Source of the DNA: Brasenia schreberi
Taxonomy: Eukaryota; Streptophyta; Magnoliopsida; Nymphaeales; Cabombaceae
Reading direction: 5' to 3'
Assembly (NCBI GenBank): GCA_036023115.1
Contig: JAYKKT010000049.1
Span: 868,001-932,000 of the forward strand
DNA: 64,000 nt
Part shown: positions 1 to 9,605 of the stretch, in pieces
Layout of the letters: each line of letters starts with the position of its first letter
How positions within the stretch are numbered: the stretch's first letter is position 1
The notes under the pieces: model-generated
Seen by the model: only the letters and a program-made list of their open reading frames with translations
Database searches by the model: none
What the model was told of the DNA's origin: nothing
Position numbers and translations under genes: made by a program

Positions 1-960
1 TGATCCATAGCAAGGAGTCGCCTCTCATCTAACAAATCTAGTTCGGCCATCCTAGCATGTTGAAGCGTCTCTAGGGAGAGGTCGAGTGCAATGGATGTAT
101 GAAATGAATGCAATTGTGTATGAATGGGAAGAATGGCGTTTGTGCCATAGACCAACTCAAATGGCGTGGCATTCATGGGAGTTCGGATGGAAGTCCTATA
201 AGCCCATAAGGCTTCATCCAGCTTCTCGTAACACGTCCTATCCTTCTCTAAAGTCTTCTTAATTATGCTAATGAGAGTCTTATTCGTGGCTTCGGCTTGG
301 CCGTTGCGTTGAGGGTAGTAGGGTGAGGAGAAGTGGTGAGTTATGCCATAAGTGTTGCACAACTTGACTATCTGCTCGTTTTTGAATGGGGTGCCATTAT
401 CGGACACAAGGTCTCTTGGAACTCCAAATCGAGCCAAGATATTCCTCCTAACGAAAGCCACCACATGTTGCCCCTGTACGTTGGCCAGGGAGATGGCTTC
501 GACCCACTTGGAGAAGTACTCAGTGGCTGCTAAAATGAACCTATGCCCATTCGATGCCTTTGGAATTATTGGGCCTACAATATCAAATGCCCACATGGTA
601 AATGGCCAGGGGCTGACCATGGAATATAATGAAGATGATGGGATATGAATGGCGTGCCCATGCACTTGACATGGATGACACTTTCTAACATGATCATGGC
701 AATCCTTTTTCAGGGTGGACCAAAAATAGCCTGCTCTAAGTATTTTCATTGCCATCATGTTGGCATTAACATGACCTCCACATTCTCCATCGTGGAATTC
801 ATGCATAACAGTCCTAGCCTCCTCTAGGTCAACACATCTTAGTAAGATGCTGGTAAAACTCTTTTTATACAAAACCCCACTCAAAATTGTGTATCGAGTA
901 GAAATTTTCTGGATGAATGCCTTATCTTTGGATATGGCATCCTCAGCAAATCCCCCATTT
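1..960 (-). pseudogene. Integrase of the Ty3/gypsy element (3' end missing)
   Basis: On the minus strand one frame runs open from about 960 to the window edge. It begins with an HHCC zinc-binding region (about 840-680, ending in C-x2-C-Q). The catalytic core follows: first Asp in WAFDIVGPI (about 590), second Asp in LVSDNGTPF (about 405), and Glu in the NGQAEATNKT block (about 295). After it comes the usual plant gypsy stretch KLDEALWAYRTSIRTP (about 220-180). All three D,D,E residues are present, so the core looks intact here. The C-terminal part lies outside the window. The family inserts the cDNA copy into nuclear DNA. Pol upstream of it carries stops, so the fragment is not expected to be made as a working protein. 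Confidence 0.92.
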
Positions 961-1074
961 TCTAAAAAACATTTGATGTCATAGAACCAAGGTTTTTCAA
1001 CAGAATCTGGATTATTTTGGCAAATATCCAAATCGTGTGTGGATGGAGTGGGCGCATGCCATATCTCTAAGGAT

Positions 1075-1500
1075 CGGGTTCCCAAAGTGGGATCGACCTT
1101 TAGGACTGAACCCAAGGAGGAGAGGGCGTCGGCAATGCCATTATCCTCTCTTCCTACGTGTGTGAGTCTGCACGATTGGAATGACTCAACCAATCGAGTG
1201 GCCAACTCGTGATATGGAAGAAGTTTTTCATTTCACACTTGCCAAATTTTCAAAACTTGGTTTATAACAAGGAGTGAATCTCCAAAGACCTCGATGCATG
1301 ATGCCCCTAGAGTTTTCGAAATCCTTAAGCCTTGTATGAGTGCTTCATACTCAACTATGTTGTTGGAACATTCGAAATCTAGGCGAATTGCTATGGGGAT
1401 TTCACCCTTTTTAGGGGATATGAGGATGACCCCAGCACCAGCCCCTCGTTGGTTTCGTGCCCCATCGAAGTGCATCTTTCACACTTAGTTTTTGAAAGAG
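1075..1500 (-). pseudogene. Archaeal-type RNase H domain of the Ty3/gypsy element
   Basis: The minus-strand frame at 1475-1233 starts with the FDGA motif carrying the first catalytic Asp. It continues through an EYEAL motif and FGDSLLVINQ, and is then cut by a TGA at about 1230. The same frame resumes after the stop with NEKLLPYHELA and a final block containing ADALSSLGS near 1100. Upstream stops near 1490 also break the link to the first RNase H. This second RNase H, similar to plant and archaeal cellular RNase H, is a hallmark of Tat/Ogre-type elements. The domain is recognisable end to end but interrupted. Confidence 0.85.
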
Positions 1501-1519
1501 TTTGCCAAAATGTGGTTTT

Positions 1520-3114
1520 GAAATTGGTTTTGCAATATGCCTTCATCAGGCATTTCACTAAGTGTGGGATATGCGTCCTCTAGGGGGAACTCTGCCACGT
1601 AGTCAACTAGGGCTTGCCCCTTTATGGAGATCTGATGATGGTATTTCAGGTCATACTCCATTAGAAGGAGTTGTCATTTGCCCAATCTACTAGTGAGAAT
1701 GGGTTTTTCGAACAAACGCTTGATTGGATCAAGCTTGGACACTATCCAGATCTCATGATCTAGGAAATAGTGTCAAAATTTCTGGCAGGTCCAAACTAGG
1801 GCCAAGCACGTCTTCTCCATGGCTTGGTAATTCCTTTCGTAAGCCAAGAGAGTTTTCGAAATATAATAGATGGCATACTCCTTGTGGGTGTCATCCTCGT
1901 ATTGAGCTAACAAAGCTCCCAAGGCATTCGCATGCACGAAAATGTAAAGCAAAAGAGGTTTTCCTTGCTTTGGAGGATTTAAAACATGGGGATTAACTAG
2001 GTATGCCTTTAGTCTTTCAAACGACTTTTGGCAGTCGTCATCCCATGAAAATTTTGTGCCCTTTATCAACAATTTGTTGAAGGGTTCGCATCTAGTCGCC
2101 AGGTTTGAGATAAACCTGTGAATGGATTATAATCGTCCTTGGAGGCTACGAATCTGTGTGAGATTGGAGGGTGGAGCCATGTCTATGATGGCTTGACACT
2201 TAGATGGGTCAACTTCTATACTCCTTTGGCTCACCATAAAGCCTAAGAGCTTTCCGGACTCTACTCCAAACACACATTTCTGAGAGTTTAGCTTTACTTT
2301 GTAAAGTCTAAGCCTTTCAAAAATCTTTTGTAAGCATTCGATATGAGTGCATCGAGTTTTGGATTTTGCCAAGAGATCATCCACATATACCTCTACGAGC
2401 TCATGAATCTGATCATGGAAGATCGTGGTCATAGCTCTCTGGTATGTGGCGCCGGCATTTTTCAAACCAAAGGGCATGACTGTATAGCAGTATGTGCCCC
2501 ATGGGGTTGTGAAAGCGGTCTTACCCTGATCTTGTGGGCTTAGTTTGATTTGATTATACCCTGAATAGCCATCCACAAACGAAAACATTTCGTGATTTGC
2601 AGTACTGTCGACTATCAAATCTATGTTTGGTAAAGGATAATTATCCTTTGGAGTGGCTTTGTCCAGGTTTCTAAAATCGATGCATATTTGAATCTTCTAA
2701 ACCCTCTTTGACTTGTGCGTGTACATTCGGATGTATTTTCCTAAGCTTTTGCTTTATGGGTTTCACATCCGTATCTAAGGGAAGAGGATGTTCGACAATA
2801 CTGGGGTCTATGTCAGGCATGTCTTCATACGTCCATGCAAACACATCTAACTAGGTTTGTAGAAATGCAATGAATGTTGATCTTTCATGCTCATGCAAAC
2901 ATGCGCCTACCTTAATGAGTTTGGGCTTTGAATCACTCCCTAGGTTTACCTCTATGAAATCTCCTCCTACTGAATTTGAAGGCTTTTCAAAATCGAGAAT
3001 TTTATGAAATTCTAGGAGCTCAGAAGTGGGATCTTCCTCAAGGGGATCCACTTCGGGGCTTCGATCATTCTCGTGGTTTATAGATTCTAGGGAATTTGAT
3101 GCATGGATTTTCAA
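1520..3114 (-). pseudogene. Reverse transcriptase and first RNase H of the Ty3/gypsy element
   Basis: Coding runs from 3114 downward. The entry part (3114-2710) holds the acidic lead-in and an IKVGACLHEHERS block. The palm domain (2690-2127) contains the DFRNLDKATPKDNYPLPN region, FVDGYSGYNQI, MPFGLKNAGATYQRAM and the catalytic YVDD box near 2390. The first RNase H follows (about 2072-1520). Near 2710 the sequence jumps from VKEG directly to the ICIDFRNL block, so about 30-40 residues normally between them are missing and the frame changes. That deletion alone would abolish activity. YVDD itself is intact. Confidence 0.9.
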
Positions 3115-3453
3115 AGACCTGGTCTTTTACTTGGAATTTCTATTGATTTCGAAATTTTTGGTCTGGTTATACAAACAACGTTTCTTTCGAAATCTTTTCT
3201 TTTTTCCAAATCCTTACCAGGAGCAGCTATGTACAAAATCTTTTTGGAATTTTGTAAATTTTTGATTTTTTTGTTCTTTTGTAAAACGAGTACTTAGGGA
3301 ACTATACAAACTACTCTTTTTTCGAGTTTTTGATTTTCCAATGTTTTTGGCTTTTGTAATTTTTCCATTTTTTGGATTTCGAATTTTTCAAATGTTTTTG
3401 TATTTTTGATAAAGGGATCTTCCATCATACCTACAAAGGAAAAACACTACAGG

Positions 3454-4668
3454 TTAGACTCGGAATAAGAGGTCTAAATCGTAGGTTTCTTCTAGGGTAG
3501 GCTTCCGGGCACCCTTGACCCAGGTGGTCACAAGGGGTGGTTCTGGTGGTATTCTGGGAGTATAGCGGATCCCATATCGGATTGGATTTGCCCTAGGCAG
3601 TATGGGTTCTAAGAGACCCTGATTTTGTGCCCCTAGACTCTTATATGGCAAATAGCCCATGTTTAACAGCATGTTCCACGATTTTTTGTTTTTAAAAAAA
3701 GTTTGATATAAATCGTGGTCCTGGAACTTGCTGTCGTTTATGTTGTATACATAGAGCTTTTTGTCTAGGGGTTTTGGAAATAAGGGGTTCTTGGGTTTTT
3801 CCGGAATGGTCAAAACTTTGAGGGGGCCAGCCTTAGGTGGTCCCTTCACATATACGACCTTCCTAGGGTTGTATAATGTGAGCCTTGGTGGCTCGAACAT
3901 GGTTTGCCCCAATTTTACCTCGTGGGTCTGGGAACTCGACAAGCAAGGGGAATTCATGACCACCTGAAGCTGAGGATGACTCTCACCTAGGATTACTATG
4001 ACTTTATTCCTGAAAGGGATTTTGACACACTTGTGGAAGGTGGATAGCACAGCGCACAAGCTGTGTATCCAGGGCCTTCCCAACAACATGTTATAATGGG
4101 GGTGGATGTCCAGGACATAGAACACCCCCGTGTGTGCTATCCCTCCCGTTTCCATGGGGAGTTCGATAGATCCTAGTGGTCTAGATGCATTCCCATCATA
4201 TCCAGTGATGACGATGGGACTTGGATTCACGGATATCAAGGTGACTCCGATTTGGTTCGCCACATGAAGTGGAAGGATGTTGAGCCCTCCTCCCCCATCG
4301 ACTAGGCACCTATCCAGAGAGTGGTTATTCAAAACCACATCGATATGTAGGGCCTGGTTATGAGACTCGTAGGGTCTTTCTATATCATCTTCCGAGAATA
4401 CGATGGGTGTTTTTGCTCCTATGGAGGCCACTTGTTTGGACAAAGATTCTGGGGTAATGTTCGAACTAACCTTTGCTCTTTCTAGAATTTTCTGTAACAC
4501 TAGTCTATGCCTAGGCAAAGTTTGTATTAGCTCTAGGATGGACATGTTGATAGGAATATTTGAAAGATGATTTTCGAAATCATATACCTTTAAAACAACA
4601 TTTCCTTTGTCCGTTTTTGGCGGAACTCTAGGAATACATGCTTTTGAGGGGCCAAGCACACTGACCAC
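3454..4668 (-). CDS. Protease region of the Ty3/gypsy polyprotein
   Basis: This is an open frame of about 404 codons. Near its middle, CLVDGGGGLNILPL has the shape of the retropepsin active site (D-G/S-G followed by a hydrophobic stretch), and LLGRPWIH further on matches the second conserved block of retropepsins. The frame is the same as that of gag, from which it is parted only by a TAA at 4681-4683, so its natural product would be a gag-pro-pol polyprotein and not a separate protein. No ATG marks a start. The frame ends at 3454, and the following stretch to 3114 is AT-rich and out of frame. Confidence 0.75.
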   Translation of the reverse strand: MVSVLGPSKACIPRVPPKTDKGNVVLKVYDFENHLSNIPINMSILELIQTLPRHRLVLQKILERAKVSSNITPESLSKQVASIGAKTPIVFSEDDIERPYESHNQALHIDVVLNNHSLDRCLVDGGGGLNILPLHVANQIGVTLISVNPSPIVITGYDGNASRPLGSIELPMETGGIAHTGVFYVLDIHPHYNMLLGRPWIHSLCAVLSTFHKCVKIPFRNKVIVILGESHPQLQVVMNSPCLSSSQTHEVKLGQTMFEPPRLTLYNPRKVVYVKGPPKAGPLKVLTIPEKPKNPLFPKPLDKKLYVYNINDSKFQDHDLYQTFFKNKKSWNMLLNMGYLPYKSLGAQNQGLLEPILPRANPIRYGIRYTPRIPPEPPLVTTWVKGARKPTLEETYDLDLLFRV

Positions 4669-4680
4669 CTTTTTAGCACT

Positions 4681-6322
4681 TTACAGATGTGGGGGTTGGT
4701 AGATCCTCCCGGATCTTGTCACCTCTCCCATGATCAACCTAGGTTTCACACTTAACATGGCTCTAATAGAGAGATTTGGAGCACCCTGAATGGTTAAAAC
4801 TGGTTTAACCGGGGACGGAACTCTTGGTGGTCCCCGGATGACTACTTGGGTGGGTTTTTTGTAAAGTATAAGAGTAGATACACAAGTAGACAAACCAGAC
4901 TCACATGCATGCGCTAGACTCTTCGAAATCGTGAGAGCACATACCTCTTTTCCCTTTCCACTAGTACTTGCGTGCTTGGGGAAGGGTTCTTTGAAGATAG
5001 CTTGGGCAGGCTCAGGTTCTTCAGCGACCTCGAGCCGGCCTTCTGCTATCAAGTTCTCAATTTTATTCAGGAGGGAGAAATGCCGCCTTGTATCATGGCC
5101 TTTGACCCGATGATATTTGCAGAATTTATTTAAAAATCCCTCCTTCGAAGTGACTCCCTCGAGAATCTTAGGGAGTTCGATCATGCCTTGGGCAAGTAGG
5201 AGATCTAGGACCTCCGATACAGGTTGCCCCAGCGGAGTGTACTCCCGTCTTTCGAAGGGTTTTTGAAAACTCCTCTCCTTTTTATTTTCTAGTTTTTCAA
5301 AACTTTTTGAAGCACTTGCCGGGCTTGGATCCACCCAAACATTGGAGATTTTATGGGGTTTTGCCCCTTTGTCCGCGGTGGGTAGCCCATAAGTGTTGGG
5401 CTTCTCCAAGCGAGTTTTCGAGATTGCATTTCCTTTCCATAAGTGATCATACACTCCTTTTTTCAAATATGTTTCAAAAAGGGATGCTTTCTTTCTCAAC
5501 TTATGGAAAGTTGAGATTTCGTGAAGCAAGAGAAGGGTTTTCAACTCATTTTTAAAATTATCTAGGATGAGCATGACTGCGCATCCTTCAGATATTGGCT
5601 CTCGCACTTGACCTAGGAGAGACCTCCAACGAACGATGAACGTATGCACGCCCTCGTTCACACCTTGTTTTGTATCCCTCAAGGTGTTTAAAGTCGGTGT
5701 GACTTCTACGTTATGCGAGAATCGCTGCATAAAACAGTTCGCTAACTCTTCAAAAGTTGCGAACTGGCTAAGATTGTAGGAAGCCAGCCATTCGGCAGTT
5801 GTGCCCTTGAGGGACAAAGGGAACCAATACACCCATTTCATCGAGTCCTTCTTTTTCTTGTGGGCTCGACGAGAGAAAAGTTGCAAGTGAGACCTAGGGT
5901 CTCCCATGCCATCATACCGATGGAAGTTCGGTATTTCATCGTCACTGTCTATTTCATAGTCCACAGGTAAGAAATCAGACAGGGCATAAATTCTTTTCTC
6001 TTTATTTTGCCCTCTCAGCAGCTATTGTAGGGCTTTACGGTCCTTGTGTGTGAAGGACTCGTGGTATTGGTTACCTTCCATTGTGGAAGTCTCTTTATTT
6101 TTGTGAGGTTTTTAAAAAAAAAAATTCTTGGCCTTTGGTTAGCCGTTTGACGGAATCGCCTACTTCAGCCTCTTGGCTAAGAGCAGCGATCTTGGCCTCG
6201 AAATCCCTTCTCAAGTTTTCAATCTCTTCTATTTTCTTTTGTTTTTTCGAAAACCTCCTAGAGTGAGAACTTGATGTGCATGAGCCGTGGCTAGATACCT
6301 CTTGGGAGCCTAGACTCGACAT
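4681..6322 (-). pseudogene. Gag of the Ty3/gypsy element, interrupted
   Basis: The long open part (5964-4681, about 427 codons) carries the plant retrotransposon gag fold, with YDGMGDP near its start, FPLSLKGTTAEWLASY and CFMQRFSHN. Later comes a zinc-binding-like C-x2-H-x4-GH-x-T motif (about 5115-5070) in which the last expected Cys or His is His. An ATG at 6081 lies in the same frame but is cut off by a TAG at 6022-6024. The likely original N-terminus, a serine-rich then coiled-coil-like segment (6322-6120), is in another frame. The shift falls at a run of about 11 A near 6111-6125. Gag ends at a single TAA with the protease in the same frame beyond it. Confidence 0.85.
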
Positions 6323-6443
6323 GCTTCAATGCTTTTCAAAACAAATCCTAGATATAAAAATGCAACAAACAAAGTTAAAAACACTTTTTTTGAAAATTTT
6401 TCATGAGGTTTTTCTACATGAACTGACTCTACACAAGGCCCAG

Positions 6444-6461
6444 GTCCCACCGGGCATGCCA
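6444..6461 (-). other. Primer-binding site of the Ty3/gypsy element
   Basis: Four bases inside the LTR end, the minus strand reads TGGCATGCCCGGTGGGAC. It begins with the TGG that pairs with the CCA end of a tRNA and stands at the usual distance from the LTR. The tRNA species was not identified with confidence. Confidence 0.75.
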
Positions 6462-7221
6462 AACCTGTAGACACAGAAAATTCCCACTTCTGGTTCTTAG
6501 GCCCGAAGTGAACCTTTTCGTGTGTCTAAGTCATTTTTATAACAAGGGCGTGTCAGCTAGCTTACTCAAGCTAGCGAAGTAAGTTTTTGAAATCTGACTC
6601 TATCGGGGCGACTGTGAGCAAGTGAGCTCTTTTCGTCGCAGACCTTCTTGCATCGATGCGCAAGGGTCAGTCTGTACGCTTGGCAAAGTCGTTTTAAACA
6701 AACCTCTTTGAGAAATACCAGAAGTGTTTAGGCTTTCTTTGTATGATTGCAAGTTTTATTTCACGTGGGATTTGCATGTGCCTATGTCTTTCTTTTTATG
6801 CTTTTTAGGGCCAACTAGGTGTGTGCGCAAGTGACCTAAGTTGGGCGATTTTTGAACGGGAGTGTGGGGCTTGCTTTGAAGCAATATGCATCCTAACTCG
6901 TGGTATGGTGAATATGCAATGCAAACTCACACAACTCCAAAGGGAAAACCCGAATTGAAAGACAATGCTAAAGGGAAATGACGTAATGTAAATTGCAAAA
7001 GGGAAATATGGCTATATCTTAAGAGCGGAAAGGCTCAATTGTGCAAGTGTGTGTCGTGTATATATGGAAAGACTACTCACACAACTGAACCTTAAAACCC
7101 AAATCTTAAAGACATAGCAGAAGGGAAATACTTATAATATATATGGGCCCGAAGGTCACCAACGTGTGCGTGGGTGTTGTGTGTATATGTAAAGATAACT
7201 CATACAACTTGTAATGTAAAA

Positions 7222-7555
7222 CCCAAATAAAATTGCAATATGGCCCTTACTAGGGTCTTGGGAGTAAGAGCGAAAGCTCAATGTGTGTGAGTGTGGAATT
7301 GAAAGACCACGCACACAACTTGAATTAAAACACCCAAATGAAATTGCAATATGGCCCTTACTAGGGTCTTGGGAGTAAGAGCGAAAGCTCAATGTGTGTG
7401 AGTGTAGAATTGAAAGACCACGCACACAACTTGAATTAAAACACCCAAATAAAATTGCAATATGGCCCTTACTAGGGTCTTGGGAGTAAGAGCGAAAGCT
7501 CAATGTGTGTGAGTGTAGAATTGAAAGACAACACCCACGACTTAAGTTAAAACCC
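7222..7555. repeat. Tandem repeat of 111 bp, three copies, inside the LTR
   Basis: The anchor aaattgcaatatggccctta recurs at 7230, 7341 and 7452, giving an exact 111-bp period with very few differences between units. More diverged relatives of the same unit (an aagagcgg...ctcaa block followed by a gtgtgtg block) occur at about 7020-7200 and 7635-7665, so the array was once longer or keeps expanding from a local seed. Confidence 0.93.
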
Positions 7556-8430
7556 ACGCAGCTGAATATATATAAGTATAACTATATCTTAGGGGTTGTT
7601 TAGGCCCGTGTGTGTGCCAAAATGGTGTACAGCTAAGAGCGGAATGGCTCAAGTGCACGTGTGTGTTGGTGTGCCAAACCACATTATTACAACCGGGGGA
7701 AGACAACGCTCCATTATTACAACCCCGTATCAAATTTAATTAAATGTAAGCAAGTTCATATAATGAACTGAGTTAGGCACTTACGTGTAGCTGGTCCGTG
7801 TTCAACTTTCTTGGCTTTGGCCTCGTGAGTCGCCTTGGGCAGCCGAAGGGGAGCTCCTTGGGTGTATGTTGGCGGCAGGTAGGGGTGCTAGCCTGGTGGA
7901 GTCTTGATACTGGCCAGGTGATGGAGTGGTTAGGTGCGGCAGGTTAGGGGTGCTGGCCAGGTAGTGGAGTGGCTGGTGGATGGACTAGACTTAAGGGGTG
8001 CTTGGCTGGGAAGTGGGCGACTAAGGGAGGATGTTCAGCTAGGAGCTAAGGTGTGGTATTGAAGAGGGTGAATGGGATATGATGAGGGTCGACTGGGTGT
8101 AAGGGAGAAGGGAAGGATGCAAGTTGGCGGGTAGATGGGAGTGTACAGCTGGGAAAGAAAGAGGTGAAGGGCTAGATGGGGGTTGAGGTGGGGTACTAAC
8201 TGTGGATGGAAGTGGCGTTGGTGGATGAAGGTGGTGGTTGGATGGTGGTGGAAGAAAGGTGGCAGCCGAAAGGTGGAGCTCCTCGCCAAAGGTGGAAGAT
8301 GGTGGAGTCGGTTGAAGTGGAGAGGTGGCAGCCGGGTGATGAAGTGGCAGTGCAAGGGTAGGTGATGGAGCTTGGAGAAGTGGGGGGGTGAGAGTGGAAG
8401 AGAGAGAGTGGAACCCACAAGAAATGGGGG

Positions 8431-8438
8431 TATTTATA
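8431..8438 (-). promoter_or_regulatory. TATA box of the gypsy LTR
   Basis: The minus strand reads TATAAATA followed by a C-rich and then CT-rich stretch (8430-8395), the usual look of an LTR core promoter and start region. Confidence 0.6.
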
Positions 8439-9605
8439 GGCTAGGAATGGGCTGGGTCGATTGGGGTGGTATGGGCCAGATATTTGTAATAAGGTGGGCA
8501 TGGGGAGTAGTTTGGGGTAGGTCGGTTAGGGGGGTTGGTTAGTGGTTTAGGGTAGGTCAGTTAGGTGGGCTGGGACTTAGTGGTTAGGGGTTTAATTAGG
8601 TGTACTAAGGTGGGTTTAGGCTTAGTTGGTTAGGGTCTAGGTGGTCTAGCTAGGTGAGGTGGGATAGGTGAGGTTGGGCAGTTTTAGGTGAGGATGGCTA
8701 GGTTTGGGTTAGGTTTAGGGGAGAGTGACTAGGTGAGGTGGGCTAGCTTAGGGCTAGGTTTTAGGAACCTCCCCTTGGCGCCGGTCCATTGACCTAGTTG
8801 CAGCCATGTCCAAGTTGGTGCAGCCCTAGGTTAGGTGTAGGTGCATACAAGCTCAAACTCACACTCTAGGTTAAACCCACAAGGTTAACCCACCCTTGAC
8901 CAAAAGTCAAGCCTACCAACTTTCTCACTCATACTTTATCACCCCTTTTTCTCTCTCTACTTAAGCTTTTCACGTAAAATATTTGTGGGCCCCACCTCCA
9001 TTTATGAGAAGGTGATGTGGGTCATGGATGTAGATATTGGATTTGGATCTTGGGATCCAAATCCAAATCTAAATGCAAATGCATGTTGGGTTTGGATCTG
9101 AATATATATGGTCCAAATCCGGCCCAAATCTGATTTTTTTTATTCCTTCATGGCATTTCGAAACGGACAGTTTGTGCGGGGCCTGACTGCATCAGTACTC
9201 CATCTTGCGTTGGGTCTTCGCCAACATTGTCGTCCGCTCTTCTTCTCACCTTCCGGAGTTCATTTCGAGCAAATTTATGATATCTGGGGCTTGGATGTCC
9301 GAGAATCTGGGGATGATTTTGATACGAGAGTTGATGTGCCGGGCTTGAAGTATGCTTTGGGTCCGGGCTCTCTTTTGCCTTTTTGGTCCTACTTTCATCA
9401 GGCCAAGCTGCTTTTGGGGTTTTAAAACACCTTTTTAAGGTTTTAAAACTATATGTATAGAGTTTTAAAACATATATACAGGTTCAAAGTATGTACAGGG
9501 TTGTCTGGAAGGCTCTTGGGTTTCCAGACTCAAAATAGCCCTTTGGGGCTGCTTTTGCAAAACCAGGCATATTTGAGAAAATCGTGGGATTTTGGGGTGT
9601 TTACA

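Larger units (their letters stand above)
1..9605 (-). mobile_element. Ty3/gypsy (Tat-type) LTR retrotransposon, 3' end outside window
   Basis: Read on the minus strand, the order is LTR (9605-6466), primer-binding site, gag, protease, reverse transcriptase, RNase H, a second archaeal-type RNase H, then integrase, which is still open at position 1. Integrase after RNase H defines Ty3/gypsy. The extra RNase H between pol and integrase is known from the Tat/Ogre group. The 3' LTR lies beyond the left edge, so the target-site duplication cannot be tested. Several in-frame stops, a frameshift and a small deletion in reverse transcriptase make this copy inactive, although gag, protease and integrase are still mostly open. 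Confidence 0.93.
6466..9605 (-). repeat. 5' LTR of the Ty3/gypsy element (3.14 kb)
   Basis: The ends are TGTAGACA at 6466 and TGTTTACA ending at 9605, which form an imperfect 8-bp inverted repeat with the canonical TG...CA termini. The inner end abuts a primer-binding site. A TATAAATA on the minus strand (8438-8431) suggests transcription starts near 8400, so roughly 1.2 kb is U3 and 1.9 kb is R-U5. The transcribed part includes a run that is G-rich on the plus strand (8180-8760 region) and a 111-bp tandem repeat. A 127-codon Pro/His/Ser-rich frame just inside it (8418-8035) looks compositional, not a gene. The left-hand partner LTR is outside the window. Confidence 0.85.

Noticed and set aside
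1..6465. Endogenous plant pararetrovirus as the source of the YVDD reverse transcriptase
   Set aside because: An integrase with HHCC and D,D,E motifs, an LTR and an archaeal-type RNase H show a Ty3/gypsy retrotransposon. No movement or coat protein of a pararetrovirus is seen.
7156..7557. A 133-codon frame with a threefold peptide repeat
   Set aside because: It is the translation of the 111-bp tandem DNA repeat, whose length happens to be a multiple of three.
7020..7560. Regularly spaced repeats considered as a CRISPR-like array
   Set aside because: It is a direct tandem array without unique spacers, inside a plant LTR.
8035..8418. A 127-codon Pro/His/Ser-rich minus-strand frame beginning just after the LTR TATA box
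   Set aside because: The sequence is compositionally biased (C-rich strand), another frame over the same DNA is also open, and it lies inside the LTR R-U5. No domain is seen.
8500..8770. TTAGGG-like words suggesting interstitial telomere repeats
   Set aside because: The words are irregular (ttagggg, ttaggtg, gtttagg) with no 7-bp period and form part of a G-rich LTR stretch.
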